64,000 bases of DNA from Corbicula japonica (GCA_038501625.1 JAZAYU010000175.1:888001-952000); one strand, 5' to 3'. Numbered from the stretch's first letter, positions 51,138 to 63,091 are shown. Notes: generated by a model from the letters alone, not told the origin. Numbers and translations: made by a program.

Positions 51138-52649
51138 ATTCACAAATAAAAATATCGATCCAATTCTCATATTTGCACACATTAATACTTTTATCAACAC
51201 AGAAATTGTTGATTCTTGTGTGATATTGCGGCCTTTGGGAATTGCTGTTGGAACATCCACTTTGACGACAAAGTCAAGGACGGCACGCTTTTTCTCAGCG
51301 ACTCGTGGCAAATCGTGTGTGCACGGCGACCTCAATCGTCAAAACATTGTGCAATAAATTGTGAACGTTTCTACAGCAGCCACGCCCTTCAAAGTAATAC
51401 GTCACACTGTTAACAATACAATTAAAAATTTTGATTCGTGAGATGAATTAGACATTATCGTAGTGGACAAAGAAAGAGGAGTAAATATATTGTGTTTGTC
51501 AAATTAGAAAGGAATCGATATTTCAACTTCTTGTGATTAACGAAATTACAAAACACTCATTAATAAATCTAGTCTTTGATACATAGCGCTAGAAATTCCA
51601 ATCATGTCCAAGAACTTCCATTTTATTGAAAATATTCTGTTTTGAAATCCTTTCTTATTTTTTTTTCAATGCGAAGTTGCTCAGCTTTGGTGTGGATACA
51701 TATGGGCATATGCAATTAAACTAATACAAAACAACTAAGATTAAATAATAAAGAAAAATCCATATAGCTCTATATAAAATAAATATACCTTTGAGGATAT
51801 AGACAAAAAACGTAGTTTTTTTCATTTTTTTCTGAGTCTATAACTAATCAATTAATTTTCGGCACATACAAGCACTCTTTTCTCCTTATAACCGAAAGGT
51901 GACGACACAACATTAATTGTAATGCATTGTGCATTGATTGTATTTGATTTGCACTTATTTTTTGTGGAAACAATTTGCGCGATCAAAGAAATACGACACT
52001 TCAAAAACAATTGCCACCTTACATTAATCTAATAAGGTTGAATAAAAATCTCTTTCTAGACTTAAATCACTGCAAAAAGAATGCAATTTAGCAAGGCAAA
52101 AAACACGAAAGTGTATTTTTCTAGAAAACCTGCAAATTAATTAACTGCAAACAGAAGTATAAAATGGTGATATGCGCTACGAAATTATTTCTAAGCAATC
52201 AGTGCGATAGATCATTTTTAATGTTTGTTTATACAATAACAAAAAATAATTTTTATTTGTACGGATATGTATAATATGACGTAATTTAGAAGCAATTTAT
52301 TTAATCTCAAGCATTATTTTAGCGCCAATAATACTTAAACATGGTGCTACATATTTTTGTTGCAACAGAAGCATCAGTATCAGGAAAAATGCAACATTAA
52401 TTCGCAATTTAAAATTGGTTTTAACTATTATGAATACCATATCCTACTAAATATGTGTTCTATAAATGCATTGCGAAATTAGGTACAGTTGTATAAGACG
52501 AGCATAAATTGCAAAGGTCGTTCATCTTTGTCACCTACTTCATTGTACTGCCGGTTACAGTTTCCTGCAAGATTATTTAACGTGTTTGATGTTTTTCAAT
52601 TTCCATTTTTAAACATTAAACTGTCATATCAGTATAGTTTGTTCCGTGT
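51138..52649. other. Intergenic, no gene seen
   Basis: A less AT-rich stretch at 51,220-51,360 has open frames on both strands (51,033-51,413), but none shows a domain or splice context I can defend. The rest is AT-rich. Confidence 0.4.
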
Positions 52650-52900
52650 GGCGGCTGTAAAATGTCTCCCCGTACATTCATTTAGTGCTGCTCTCAATTA
52701 CGCCCTTTGTTGGCCGCTGAGCACGTAACATATTTATGATTAAATATGAATCGCGCTCAGCCTGCGTGTCTGGGCGGTTTGGACAGTAATGTGCTTTTCC
52801 GTTATATCCCACGAAAGTGCGTAAGTAATACGAAGCTGCACTTTTTTAATACCAATCGTGTTTGGTGGTTTTCGAAGTTCACCTTTTATCATGTTAATTT
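52650..52900 (+). repeat. Dispersed repeat family A
   Basis: GTGTGGCGGCTGTAAAATGT, CTCCCCGTACATTCATTTAG, CAATTACGCCCTTTGTTGGC and GAATCGCGCTCAGCC blocks. Confidence 0.8.
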
Positions 52901-53530
52901 TCTCTGTCGAAATGACAAAATATTTCATGTCAACAAAGGAAGTAAATGTTTAAGAGCATCTGATTCAGAAACCTTCATCACAGTCTGGTCTTTGCTTTTC
53001 GCCTAAATGTACGTAGCAATACAACATCTAACTTAATTTATTATGCTGCGAATAAATTTGCTTGAATTTGATTGGATAATTTGACGTTGATGTATATCCG
53101 TATTTACGGCTCGGCCGTAGATATGAACGCACGTGCCTTAATTTCCCCCTCTGGCCTCCCACCTTTTGGTGTCGTCCGCCATTTTGTTTTCAATTTCCGG
53201 AAAAATGCATAATTTGAAGCCGATTTTGTAAATTATCAAGCGGTTTGCTTAGTGATTACTAAAATTGTTACAGAAAATATTTGTGATATGTTTTTAACGT
53301 TGAAAACGATCAGATTATTCTCAAATTTTGTTAATAAATATCAACTCGATAATCCATTCAATTTCAATAGATGTGACGTCATGCAGGTAAATTAATGACG
53401 TCAGACATGTAATTATTGAGGTTCTCAGAGGGGAATTAAGCCGTGCGGCATTAAATAAGCGAAATAGATGAAAATCAATATTTTCTTTTTATTTTTGTCT
53501 GAAAAGTTCTTTGCAGTATAATAAAACAAT

Positions 53531-53664
53531 TATTTGGTTCCTTGAAAGGGTATGTGAGGATAAATTGCCGGTCTGGGTGTCATATTATCCCTCGCCTGCG
53601 GCTCGGGTAATATGACACCCAGACCGGCAATATATCCTCACATTCCCTGTCAAGAAACCAAATA
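53531..53664. mobile_element. Hairpin element, family H, copy 2
   Basis: Arms TATTTGGTTCCTTGAAAGGG and GCCGGTCTGGGTGTCATATT are mirrored by AATATGACACCCAGACCGGC and CCCTGTCAAGAAACCAAATA. The loop is CTCGCCTGCGGCTCGGG. It lies less than 200 bp from the left end of the mariner element. Confidence 0.8.
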
Positions 53665-54240
53665 ACTATATAACATTTTATTGAAAAATACAATAAAAAG
53701 AAGAAAATACTCATAAAAAAATTCTACTTTAAATTTGCAAAATAAAAGTCCATAATAACCTAAAAGTAAATAACCATATAGCCGTTTTACTCGGTGCATG
53801 TCTTGAGTGCTAATTTCGATTTTCCTGCTGTCTGTCTTAGGAGATGTACGAGGGCTGTTCAATAAATACGCGAAAAAGTGTTGCCATATTTTTAATATTC
53901 ATGGGAAATTGACGTTCTCTTTACATTTTGTAAATAAACGTATAATAAACATGTACAAAAAATTTCAATAAATCGGATAAAAATTAATAGTACAATTTCA
54001 AGTATTGCTAAGGTAATCGCAGTGAAACCCGCCCAACGTCGTAACGACGTCACGCTCAACGCATGTATGAGAGTCACCCAAAACACGCACCTAGTCCTTC
54101 TCGAAATACTCTCCGTGAAAGGTCACACGCTTTTTACAACGGTTGATCCATGACATGAAACTATTAAAGTAGGAGCCATCATTTATCTCTGAAATTGCAA
54201 CTTGCACCGCGTAGGACAACTCGTCCACATCTATGGAGTA

Positions 54241-54971
54241 CGAAAAGGCTCGAAAGGTAACAAGTGCAGTACCCGTAAATGTATACGTCCATCGCATAAA
54301 TTTACAGGTTCATCTGTAAATTAGCGGTGCATCGCTTTTGAAAATTAAAGGCGGACCTGTAAAATACGTCCATCGTATAAATTTTATGCGCTCATCGTGT
54401 AAATTACCGATGCACCGCTAATTTACAAGTGCACCGGGAATATGAAAATGATCAACCAATCACAAACCTTGTTTAAAACAGATGTTTTTGCTGAAAATAG
54501 TAATTTAAAAATTAAAATTAGTTACTTTTTATTTTATTTTTATTTTTTTGCTCTTAAAATTATTAATATATTTTTTATATTTCCAGAATTAAATAAATAA
54601 CTTAAGCATTTTTAAACGAGTAAACATTCACTGCATTTTTCAACATATCGTTAACGCTGCAAAAATTTAAAATGGCGAATGTAAGGCACATTTTGATTGG
54701 CTATCATTAATATGGGTATAAATAGCGAAAGGGTCAAAATCGATATGTAGGTGCCCCGGTAAATTACGCGATGGACGTATAAATATATACGAGGGACGTA
54801 TAAAAATGAAGGTGCACCGCTATTTGAAATGGCGCTGCACCGGTATTTTATAGGTGCACCTGTAAATTTATACGTCCATCGCGTAAATTTATACGTCCAA
54901 CGCATAAATTTACAGGTGCACTGGTAATTTTGTATGTAGGTGCACCTTCAATTTACTTTTGAGCCTTTTCG
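54241..54971. mobile_element. 731-bp insertion in mariner with internal short repeats
   Basis: Inverted ends CGAAAAGGCTCGAAAGGTAA and ACTTTTGAGCCTTTTCG. Removing it restores the mariner reading frame. The inside is a patchwork of direct and inverted copies of GGTGCACC, GTAAATTTA and TATACGTCCATCGC. The frames 54,091-54,297 (5' part) and 54,651-54,905 run into or across it. Confidence 0.75.
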
Positions 54972-55220
54972 TGCGCCATACACATCATCGAAGTGTTCTC
55001 CCCGGAGGACGTTCTTCAGTGTCGGGAACAGAAAGAAATCGCACGGTGCGAGGTCAGGGCTGTAGGCCGGGTGCTCGAGGACTTCGAAAACGAGTTTCCT
55101 GATTGTATACTGTGTTTCGGCCGCACGATGAGACGGTGCGTTGTCGTGATGAAATATCGTGTCGGCGATTTTCGTGGCCCGCTTCTTTCTCATCGCCCTC
55201 ATAAAATCGCGTCTCAGAAT

Positions 55221-55363
55221 CTGAAAGCATAAAGAAATACAATGATAAGTAAATTGTCGTTATAATTTATTTTCATAATTACTTACACAAATATAAATAA
55301 TTATTAGGTAATGTATTGACATAATAATGAATATCTTATTATAGATTTAATAAATTTATTCAC
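55221..55363 (-). other. Spliceosomal-type intron inside mariner transposase
   Basis: On the minus strand the coding text reads ...TATTCTAAG|GTGAATAAA ... ATGCTTTCAG|ATTCTGAGACGC... . Removing 143 bases joins YYSK to ILRRDFMR in phase 0, exactly at a conserved continuous segment of mariner transposases. It has a GT donor, AG acceptor and a pyrimidine-rich end. Confidence 0.75.
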
Positions 55364-55759
55364 CTTAGAATAATACTTCGCCGTCACAGTCTGACCCAGG
55401 GGTACCGCGTGGCTCAGTATCACACCGTCGACGTCAAAGAAGACGATGAACATCTGTTTCCTTGCAGATGGGCCGATTTTAAACTTCTAAGGCGAAGGCG
55501 ATCCTGGAGTTTTCCACATAGAAGACTGTGATTTCGTTTCAGGTTCGTATAGGCTAATTACGGAAGCCCATTAGGGCCGTTTTGAGTTAGAAGTTAGAAG
55601 GCAACTATTCGAACATAGATGTTAGATCTTAGAACTTAGGTCTTAGAACTTAGAAATTAGACGTGAAAACGCCATATTGAATGGAAGACAGACAAGAAAG
55701 TGGATGTGAGATAAACTTCTTATTTTAATTCTTTTAATTGTATTTCTTATTTCTTATAT

Positions 55760-56265
55760 CACAGTAGCGTTGTTTGTGCCGTGTGGCGGCCGTAATAAGT
55801 CTCCCCGTACATTCATCAGTGCTGTTATCAGTTGCGTCCTTTGAAAGTCGTTGAGCACGATACTTATGTACTATGTTAATAGTATTTCTAAAATTGCCTT
55901 TGTTTAAATGTTTCGGCCAGTTTATAGATGGGTGGTATCAATATCCCAGCCAATATAGTTTTGGATATTGTTCAATCACCCCAAGGATATACTTCCTGCT
56001 ATTTAAATTTTGCCTTTGGCGTTATCTTTGATATGCAGGATTTATATTCTCAGATCCCCTGTCAAAATTCTATTTTGTTTAGTTCCGGATCAAAATTGTA
56101 CTGTTTATTGGTGTGAATATTGAGTTGCGCTCAACCCGGAGCTAGGCGGCGTGGGCAGTAAGATGCATTTCCATTACTGCCCATGAACAGGCTCAATCAA
56201 ACCGAGCCTGCAATATTTTCGTATTTGTCGTGTTCGATGGCTTTCAAAGTTCCCTTTTCATTTAT
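55760..56265 (+). repeat. Dispersed repeat family A inside the IS3EU-like element
   Basis: CACAGTAGCGTTGTTTGTGC, CCGTGTGGCGGCCGTAATAA, TATCCCAGCCAATATAG and GAGTTGCGCTCAACCCGGAG. The most complete copy of the family. It dates after the IS3EU-like insertion or was carried with it. Confidence 0.85.
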
Positions 56266-56956
56266 TTTCAAGAATTGGTGAGATATAGCTAGTAAGTTAA
56301 AAATCATGTGATTATATCGGTACAACTTCAAGGGCTGAGTCAAAACAATCAATTTCAATAGGCATAGGTTGACTAAGCTATTTATAACTGACTGGGACGA
56401 AATTCAAAAGTGGTTTGTATAGCCAGTTCAAACTAGTTTAGCCAAATACGGCTAAAAAGATCTTCAAGATGACAATTTGAAGAGCAACTTGAGGTTCAAC
56501 CTAATTACTTCTTTTACTTCAGAGAAAGGGGAAAGCAAGGCGAAAGTAAAGGCAGATATAAACGTTATGTCATCATCTAGCAGAGGTTTCTGCAGAAAAC
56601 GAAAGAATGCAAAGGTATTATATTCGAGTATTTAGACACTCGGCTCATTTGCAAATAAATGACCTCGAAAAAATGTCAGATTATTTAAGATAGGGGTGTT
56701 GTATTTAGTGAGCATCGATAACCAATTCAATAAGGTGTAACTCATTGATTCATATGACATATGAAAAATCTATAGCATATGATCTATTTAGTTTCTAAAG
56801 TAACTCTATCAAGGATAAAAGTAACGGTCACATGAAGTCTACATCCGCATAAAGTCAATTTTCGTGCTAGGTTTATTTTTATCTCACCAGAATTTTGTGA
56901 CCAGGTGAATTTTGCGATCAAACAGTCTAGCTGGCTAGCTGGCAGGCTGTCTAGCC

Positions 56957-56995
<39 letters not shown>
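56957..56995. repeat. (GTCT)n microsatellite
   Basis: About nine tandem GTCT/TCTG units followed by GTCGGTTCGTCC. The surrounding 56,880-57,060 looks like a repeat terminus. Confidence 0.95.
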
Positions 56996-57203
56996 GGTTC
57001 GTCCATTTGTCCTTCTGACAAAATCCAAGGCCATAAGTTGAATTAGAATTTCAGCAAAAGTTGTGGGAATTGTATATTGGTTAATGTTCTTTCAAGGTTA
57101 TAAAAATAATTCATTTCTTTTAAAAAAGCTGTTTGATTTTTATTTAATTTGCTATGGTTATTTCTCTTTTTAAAGTTGTTGCTATGGAAACCAAAGGATT
57201 TGC

Positions 57204-57270
57204 AATCAAGGGAATGTCAATGTCACACAAGTAACCTATCAAGGGAATGTCAATGTCACCCAAGTAACCT
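57204..57270 (+). repeat. 33-bp direct duplication
   Basis: ATCAAGGGAATGTCAATGTC and the following AC-CAAGTAACCT occur twice in tandem. Confidence 0.85.
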
Positions 57271-58656
57271 AGGAACCATTTATTTTCATTTGCAACCATT
57301 TACTTTCATATCAACCAATGACTTCCCAAGTCAATAAGTTACTCCAGGTAGCCATTGATTTTTCTTATCAACAGGTGACACCCATAGCATCCATCAATTT
57401 TCCTCAATGGCCATTGACTTCAATGCAACAATTGCTTTTCCTAAGCCACCATTAATTCCATACCAACAAAGTATTCTTAGCGACCAGTGACTTTCAATGC
57501 TACAGCTGACTTTAGTAACCAGGGAAAAGGTGAGGTGAGCAGTTCAATGTAGTCATCAAAATGACTGTAAGCAAATTATCATTGAAAGTGTAACATAGGT
57601 AATTGGAAATGATCGTTTTATCAATTTATCCCAACTAAGTAAAACATGTTTTCTGCTTTGTAGGAACCTGATGAGAAGGAGGAAAAAAAAGAACTGATGA
57701 TGAAACAAAATAATCTATAGAACGACAGTTTCAGTCTGAGAAACAAAGCTGTATTACTCGGGCTGATTAAATGGCATAAAGTGACAAACATACATAGTCA
57801 ATCCAACCAAAAAAAGGATTTTATTCATCAAATGGAAAATGCATTAAAGTTGTTTTATAACACCATTTCATTGAAAAGCAATTCATACAATGATTTTCTT
57901 TCTTTTTTATATTTGACAACTACTTGGCCTAATGCAATGCCATTTACGCGAAAGAATGGTTTCATTACACTTGATTTAGAGGCTCTTTTAGAAGATCTAA
58001 CTTCGCTGGTAGCAGTTGGAATAAGTGGCTGCTTTAGATGATCCAACTTCATCTGTAGCAGTGGTTATGTTATTCGATGCTGTTTTACCAAAATTAAAAA
58101 AAAACATAGCTTGAGTATTTCTTGTTTTTGACCATCAAAATTTAACGATTCTTGACTACTTAAAAAATTCCCTTAACTTGGATTATTTGGCCATGACCTA
58201 CAGATGACAGTGATCTTAAATAATATATAATTTATTTCTTGAAACTAAAATTGAGTATTTTTTTAACTGTTTGGCTCATATTCACAAATACATATATTTT
58301 ATTGATTTTTCCATAACTTTAACATTTCTTGACCTTTTTTATTCCTGTTTATACAAACGATCCCTGAGATAAGCACCTCTTTGAATATTTGACCTGAAGA
58401 TAACATTGAACTTTGCCATAAATAGTATTTAATTTTACAAAGCATTAATTATTTCTTGAGTGTGGCACGGCGGTATGCCATCGACAAGTTCTTGTCGAGG
58501 TTTTGGTATTATTATAAGTGATAAATGAGATAAGTATATTGTTGCATTTTTGTAGATAACTGTTACTTGAATAAAGTTTTATGTTTAAGAATGGAGTTAT
58601 TTTTCCTTCTTTAAGCTTCATATTTGAAAAGCATAACCGATTTTTTGAAAATTTCT

Positions 58657-58886
58657 GTCTAAGTTCTAATGTCTAAGTTCTAATATCTACGTTCTAATGT
58701 CTAAGAACTAAGTTCTAATGTCTAAGTTCTAATGTCCAAGTTTTAATATCTAAGTTCTAAGAACTAAGTTCTAATGTCCAAGTTCTAATGTTTAAGTTCT
58801 AAGAACTAAGTTCTAATGTCTAAGTTCTAATGTCCAAGTTCTAATGTCTAAGTTCTAAGAACTAAGTTCTAATGTATAAGTTTTAA
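58657..58886 (+). repeat. Minisatellite of CTAAGTTCTAATGT units
   Basis: Roughly 17-20 imperfect units of 12-14 bases (CTAAGTTCTAATGT, with CTAAGAA variants). The same unit occurs in the subterminal regions of the IS3EU-like element at about 55,620-55,660 (inverted) and 60,700-60,755. Confidence 0.9.
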
Positions 58887-59427
58887 CAATTTTATTCTAA
58901 GAACATAGTTATAACATAGTTTTATAGCTTCTTTTGCATGTATGGTAAAGATTCATTTAGTTATGCGATCCATTATATATGTACAGATGACGCCAATTTG
59001 GAGCCAAGAGCAGGTCACACCATGAAACATTTTTGCAGAATTATGCCCCTTTGTCACCTATGGAAATTGTAGCAAATGGTATTTCAATACTATATAAGAC
59101 AAAACATTTTCTTAAAATATACTAATATTATGATAACCACAAGCGGTATTCGACAATTTAATAAGTTTTCTGACAATAAGCACAATTAGCACAAAAAAGA
59201 TATTATTTTCGACTATGACTAAACAGGTTGAATGGTCAGTAATCACACGAATTATGTAGTGCTACAAGTTATTTGATACGATTTACGAAACCTCCTTTCA
59301 TTGTAAGTCACTGTAAAATCAATCATCTCAAACATCATCTCAGTCATCGGTAAAATTTCAATCTACGTCGGCTGTCAAAGGCCTTCTGTTATCCAACGAC
59401 AACACTCGAACGCGATCCTCGCTTTCG

Positions 59428-60091
59428 TTAATAAAGCCGTTTACTAATAGGTGATCCATAAAGATTCTGGGATATCTGTATGTCCTCTTGATCAACATGA
59501 TGACCATAGTTATGTCCACCATCAAGTACACAATACATTATATCGTGTCTTCCGCAAGTAATATCAAAATTCGTTTGGGCTCGAATATTGTGAGCGTTCC
59601 ACTGCTGAGCTATCATGTCGAGTTCTGCTTGGATCAATCCATGAAACAATATCTGAGGCATTTTAATGTGTATAAGACTTGTTGCATCCAAAACGTTTAC
59701 GTCAAGTAGATCCTTGCAAAATGAAATCCACCAGTGGACCCTATGTCTACTAAGTAATCCCAACAGGTGTGCTTTGTGTTCACTAGTTCCTTTGAGATCG
59801 ATTTTATCGATTTCTCATTACAGACACCACAAGTCGGTAGTCAGTCACTAACTTTTGCCACATCGAACAATAACCTACACACTCCTCTAGATTTCTACAA
59901 CTCAGGTGTACGTGTTTTGCGTCTGGCAAGATTGTAGGCTTAAGTTGACGCAAGCTTAGTTTACTATCACGCACAATATATAATAACAAAATAATATCAT
60001 TGTATGATAAGCTATAGAAGAAGTAATGCTTCATAAGTTCTAGTCTTATAAAATGCGTCCCTCTGAGAATGACAGCTAAATCCGTGATCAC
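59428..60091 (-). pseudogene. IS3EU-like transposase remnants
   Basis: Two frames on the minus strand: an N-terminal piece (60,091-59,804) with YSLSYNDIILLLYIVRDSKL, like the HTH start of these proteins, and a C-terminal piece (59,763-59,428) with HWWISFCKDLLDVNVLDATS and AELDMIAQQWNAHNIR, like the region after the rve core. The catalytic integrase core between them is missing, so the copy is non-autonomous. Confidence 0.7.
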
Positions 60092-61055
60092 AACTCTAGT
60101 TAATGGCGTAATAACAAGCAGCCTAATTTAAAACGTCCATTCCCATTTAGTGACCATTTTTGTCGTCTGGAAAAGAAATAAAAGAGAAAATACAGCAATA
60201 TGAAAAATAATAAAATTATAATACTCCATAGAAACCCGATAGTATCAATTATTATACAACTGACTGTTCATAATACGTTTTTAAATATCGTTCCAAATTT
60301 TGACAAAGGGGGTTATAACACAAAGACAAGCAACAGATACTTGGGTTATTTTCACAGGGAGCCCCTGTGTATAAACGACCATCTAGAACAGTTGGATCGG
60401 AAAGCCTAATAATACATATTAATACATATTAAATATAAAGCTCACTGACTGAATGAATGTTGGGAAGCGGAGTTAGAAACACCTCCTTTTAACAATCACA
60501 CAAAGCACCTCTAATGCGACCTACTGTAACATTTATTGGTACATATACTATCAAGATCAAAATTACACTATCGATTGGATAGAATTCTTGTGAAAATATC
60601 ATCAATGAATTATAACTCACCCCTTGCTGTCGATTTTCATGTCTACCTGCTGCTGTTGATATTCTTGAAAAAATGGCGTCTCCCGCTTTTAAGAGATTTC
60701 TACATTCTAAGTTCTAAGACCTAAGTTCTAAGATCTAACATCTAAGTTAGAATTGTTGCCTTCTAACTTCTAACTCAAAATGGCCCTAATGGGCTTCCGT
60801 AGCTAATCCATGTCTAATCAACAGTCACTATCCGTCGCAAGAAACGTTCACCTTCCCTATGAAAGCGTCTGAGAAATTGATCACAATACCGCACCCTTTC
60901 CACTTTTTGTTCGTCCGTCAACATTTTAGGAATCCAGCTGGCACACTGGCGTCTCATATTGAGTTCATCGTAAATAATGCGATGCACTGTGCCAATGCTA
61001 CAATCCAATCTTTCGTGTATTTCGCGAATTGTTATCCGACGATCATTGTCAAGCA

Positions 61056-61439
61056 ATCTCACTAAAGTCAGATTTATCAAAATGTTAGATCTGATGACGG
61101 CCCGCAGATACCGTACATAAGTAATAGTGGTTTTCCCCTATTACTATTTTTAGAAATTGTCAACACAGGAAGCATGATTTACAACGCTCGCAAAATGATC
61201 TGAAGATGTCATTTCATTATAAATGAATGCAATACTACATAAACACATATATCTCCAGTAAATTATGTCTTACGTAGGCTGTCAACATGGTTTAAAATAC
61301 TATTTTTACTTTCACTTTTGCGATTTAGAAGGCGACAATCTGATTGGTTCAAAGGGTTAGTGATAAAACCACGTTTAAGTTACTCGTCTTCAGATCCTGA
61401 TAGCGTAGCGGTTTTCAGGATATGATTTTAATCAGATTG
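61056..61439. mobile_element. 384-bp insertion in mariner with 10-11-bp target duplication
   Basis: ATTGTCAAGCA occurs at 61,045-61,055 and 61,440-61,450. Removing the insert and one copy joins the two N-terminal mariner frames through LLDND. The ends are weak inverted repeats (AATCTCACTAAAGTCA against AATCTGATTAAAATCA). A 9-11-bp duplication would fit a Mutator-like element. Confidence 0.78.
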
Positions 61440-62073
61440 ATTGTCAAGCAGCCCCTTTATCACAGCGACGTGATTTGACGTTACAACCTTGGGACGTCCA
61501 CTGCGTTTGTCGTCATGGATGCTTTGTTGGCTGCCTAAAAATCGGGCATACCACTTGTACATTGCCGTTTTCTTTATCGCCTGATCACCATATGCTTTTT
61601 GTAATCTTAACATTGTTTCTGTTTTTGAAAACCCGTTCAAAACACAAAATTTTATTGAAGATCGATGTGCCGATGCCATTTTAACGCATACGAACTAAAC
61701 AATATGGACTCTTAACGCCTAAATGACGTCACATACTAACATGACGTCATGTGCGTAACGTCAACATATTGCGCGTAAATTATGCAAAGTTTGGTGAAAA
61801 TCGCACGGTAAACGTTAAAATGCGACGTCATTATTAACCAGAGACTATTTGTAAAAATGAACAAAAGTGGGCCGGTAATCGCTACATGTGGTTACCATAA
61901 CGACCGTTTGTTAACATATGATTCATGCCAGAACGGCAATATTTGCTGTATATTTCCAAAATATGTTTGTCTCTATTACAAGTTTTATTCAGCTAACTGG
62001 AAAATAAGGAAATAGCGACACTTTTCCGCGTATTTATTGAACAGCCCTCGTATGTCACAAAGTGGTAGATATA

Positions 62074-63089
62074 CGAGGGTTGTCCCAATAAATCATAGAC
62101 TATTTGAATAAAAAGAAAACTACTGATCACATGTTTATGCAAGTTTCACAGTTAGTTAAGACATCATTTGGTAACTTGTAGACGAAATATCAAAGATAAA
62201 TAGATTATCATAAAGAAATTGGAAACATTTTAACAAGACGACCTATCGACCAGCGGCGCACGTCACAACGTCATTACAATGCTCACACAGCATACCGTTA
62301 CTCGTTCCTGAAGTAATCTTCAGCATGTTTGATGCACTCGCGATGTCTAATCACCAGACTATTAAAATTAATGAAACACTCTGTTGGAAGACTTTTGCTG
62401 AAGGCCAAGCTTTCTGATCTCGTCGCAGATCTCAAATTTGCGACCTATGAGCCCAAAAATTAACAATGTCTACCCTAGCGAGGTCTGGCGAGTACGGGGG
62501 ATGACTGATTCCAAGTATTATTTCCGATTCACCATGCAAAAAAATTCTGTGACACTTTTGTACACTAACGCTCTAGATATGAGGATGCTTTTAAACAATT
62601 TTTTGTTCTTAAAGCGTGTCTTTTGGCGTCAAATAGCTTTTATCACAATATTGGATGATTGAAATGTGCGCCGCGGCTTCATCAAACGTCACGATTTTCA
62701 TTAGAAGTTAATATTTACTCATCAGCACGAAACAAGCACTACTCTTATAAAAATTAAAGCAACATTTTGAAACTTTGCGGATTGATTTCAGAATGATCAC
62801 CAATTAAGGAAACATTAACAATTTGCGACTAAAATGGCAATTTGTAATGTATTAACTGTTTTAAGTAAATCATTGAATTCCGAATCATGGCGCTTTTTGA
62901 CGTGCGCCGCTGATCGCTATCACGGTTTAATAAAGTGTGAGTAATTTCTTTATTTTAGTAGATTTTTCTTTGTAATTCAGCATACTTGTTACCAAATGAT
63001 GTCTTAACTACCTGTGAAATTTGCTTAATGATATGTTTAGTAGTTTTCTTTTTATTCAAAAAGTCTACGATTTATTGGGACAACCCTCG
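62074..63089 (-). mobile_element. Second mariner-related element, deleted
   Basis: Ends CGAGGGTTGTCCCAATAAAT and ATTTATTGGGACAACCCTCG are flanked by TA (62,072-62,073 and 63,090-63,091). The inverted repeats extend about 110 bp (shared GAATAAAAAGAAAACTACT and TTAAGACATCATTTGGTAAC). It lies only 23 bases from the first mariner, from which its ends differ. Confidence 0.85.
62299..62515 (-). pseudogene. Mariner transposase C-terminal remnant
   Basis: Minus strand: HPPYSPDLARVDIVNFWAH (third-Asp motif with APCD changed to ARVD), a frameshift, then RKFEICDEIRKLGLQQ and a terminal RECIKHAEDYFRNE before a stop. The N-terminal half is not recognisable. Confidence 0.7.
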
Positions 63090-63091
63090 TA

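Larger units (their letters stand above)
55559..60801 (-). mobile_element. IS3EU-like DNA transposon inserted in mariner
   Basis: Terminal inverted repeats of about 45 bp start TACGGAAGCCCATTAGGGCC and end GGCCCTAATGGGCTTCCGTA. A 6-bp duplication GCTAAT flanks it (55,553-55,558 and 60,802-60,807), and deleting one copy plus the element restores the mariner frame. Integrase-like remnants inside (59,428-60,091, minus) resemble IS3EU/rve-type proteins, and a 6-bp target with TAC-type ends fits what is known of IS3EU. Subterminal and internal CTAAGTTCTAA-type repeats are a feature of the element. Confidence 0.8.
54091..61679 (-). pseudogene. Mariner transposase, interrupted and inactive
   Basis: Segments in order on the minus strand: helix-turn-helix start (ATG 61,679; FCVLNGFSKTETMLRLQKAY and KTAMYKWYARF), a second HTH (LLDNDRRITIREIHERL, 61,046-61,010 region), the first-Asp region ending VTVD followed by a stop in place of Glu, then (after the 5.2-kb insertion) YEPETKSQSSMWK and MFIVFFDVDGV. 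A 143-bp intron-like gap follows, then IFHHDNAPSHRA (second Asp), YSPDLAPCDFFLFPTLK (third Asp, DD34D type), and after another insertion a C-terminus ending HGEYFEKD at 54,094. There are at least two in-frame stops. Family members cut and paste DNA at TA. Confidence 0.9.
53849..62050 (-). mobile_element. Mariner element disrupted by three insertions
   Basis: Termini CGAGGGCTGTTCAATAAATA (left) and TATTTATTGAACAGCCCTCG (right) are inverted repeats of about 33 bp and are flanked by TA at 53,847-53,848 and 62,051-62,052. The transposase is encoded on the minus strand. The span is 8.2 kb only because of nested insertions at 54,241-54,971, 55,559-60,801 and 61,056-61,439; the mariner itself is about 1.8 kb. 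Confidence 0.92.

Noticed and set aside
51217..51357. Kinase-like VHGDLNRQN peptide
   Set aside because: A short chance resemblance to a catalytic loop with no neighbouring kinase motifs on either side.
57781..58041. 86-residue open frame inside the IS3EU-like element
   Set aside because: No domain recognised and no sign of conservation; the duplicated GAAGATC-AACTTC text makes it look repeat-derived.
59488..59851. Plus-strand frames opposite the IS3EU-like transposase remnants
   Set aside because: Shadows; the recognisable similarity is on the minus strand.
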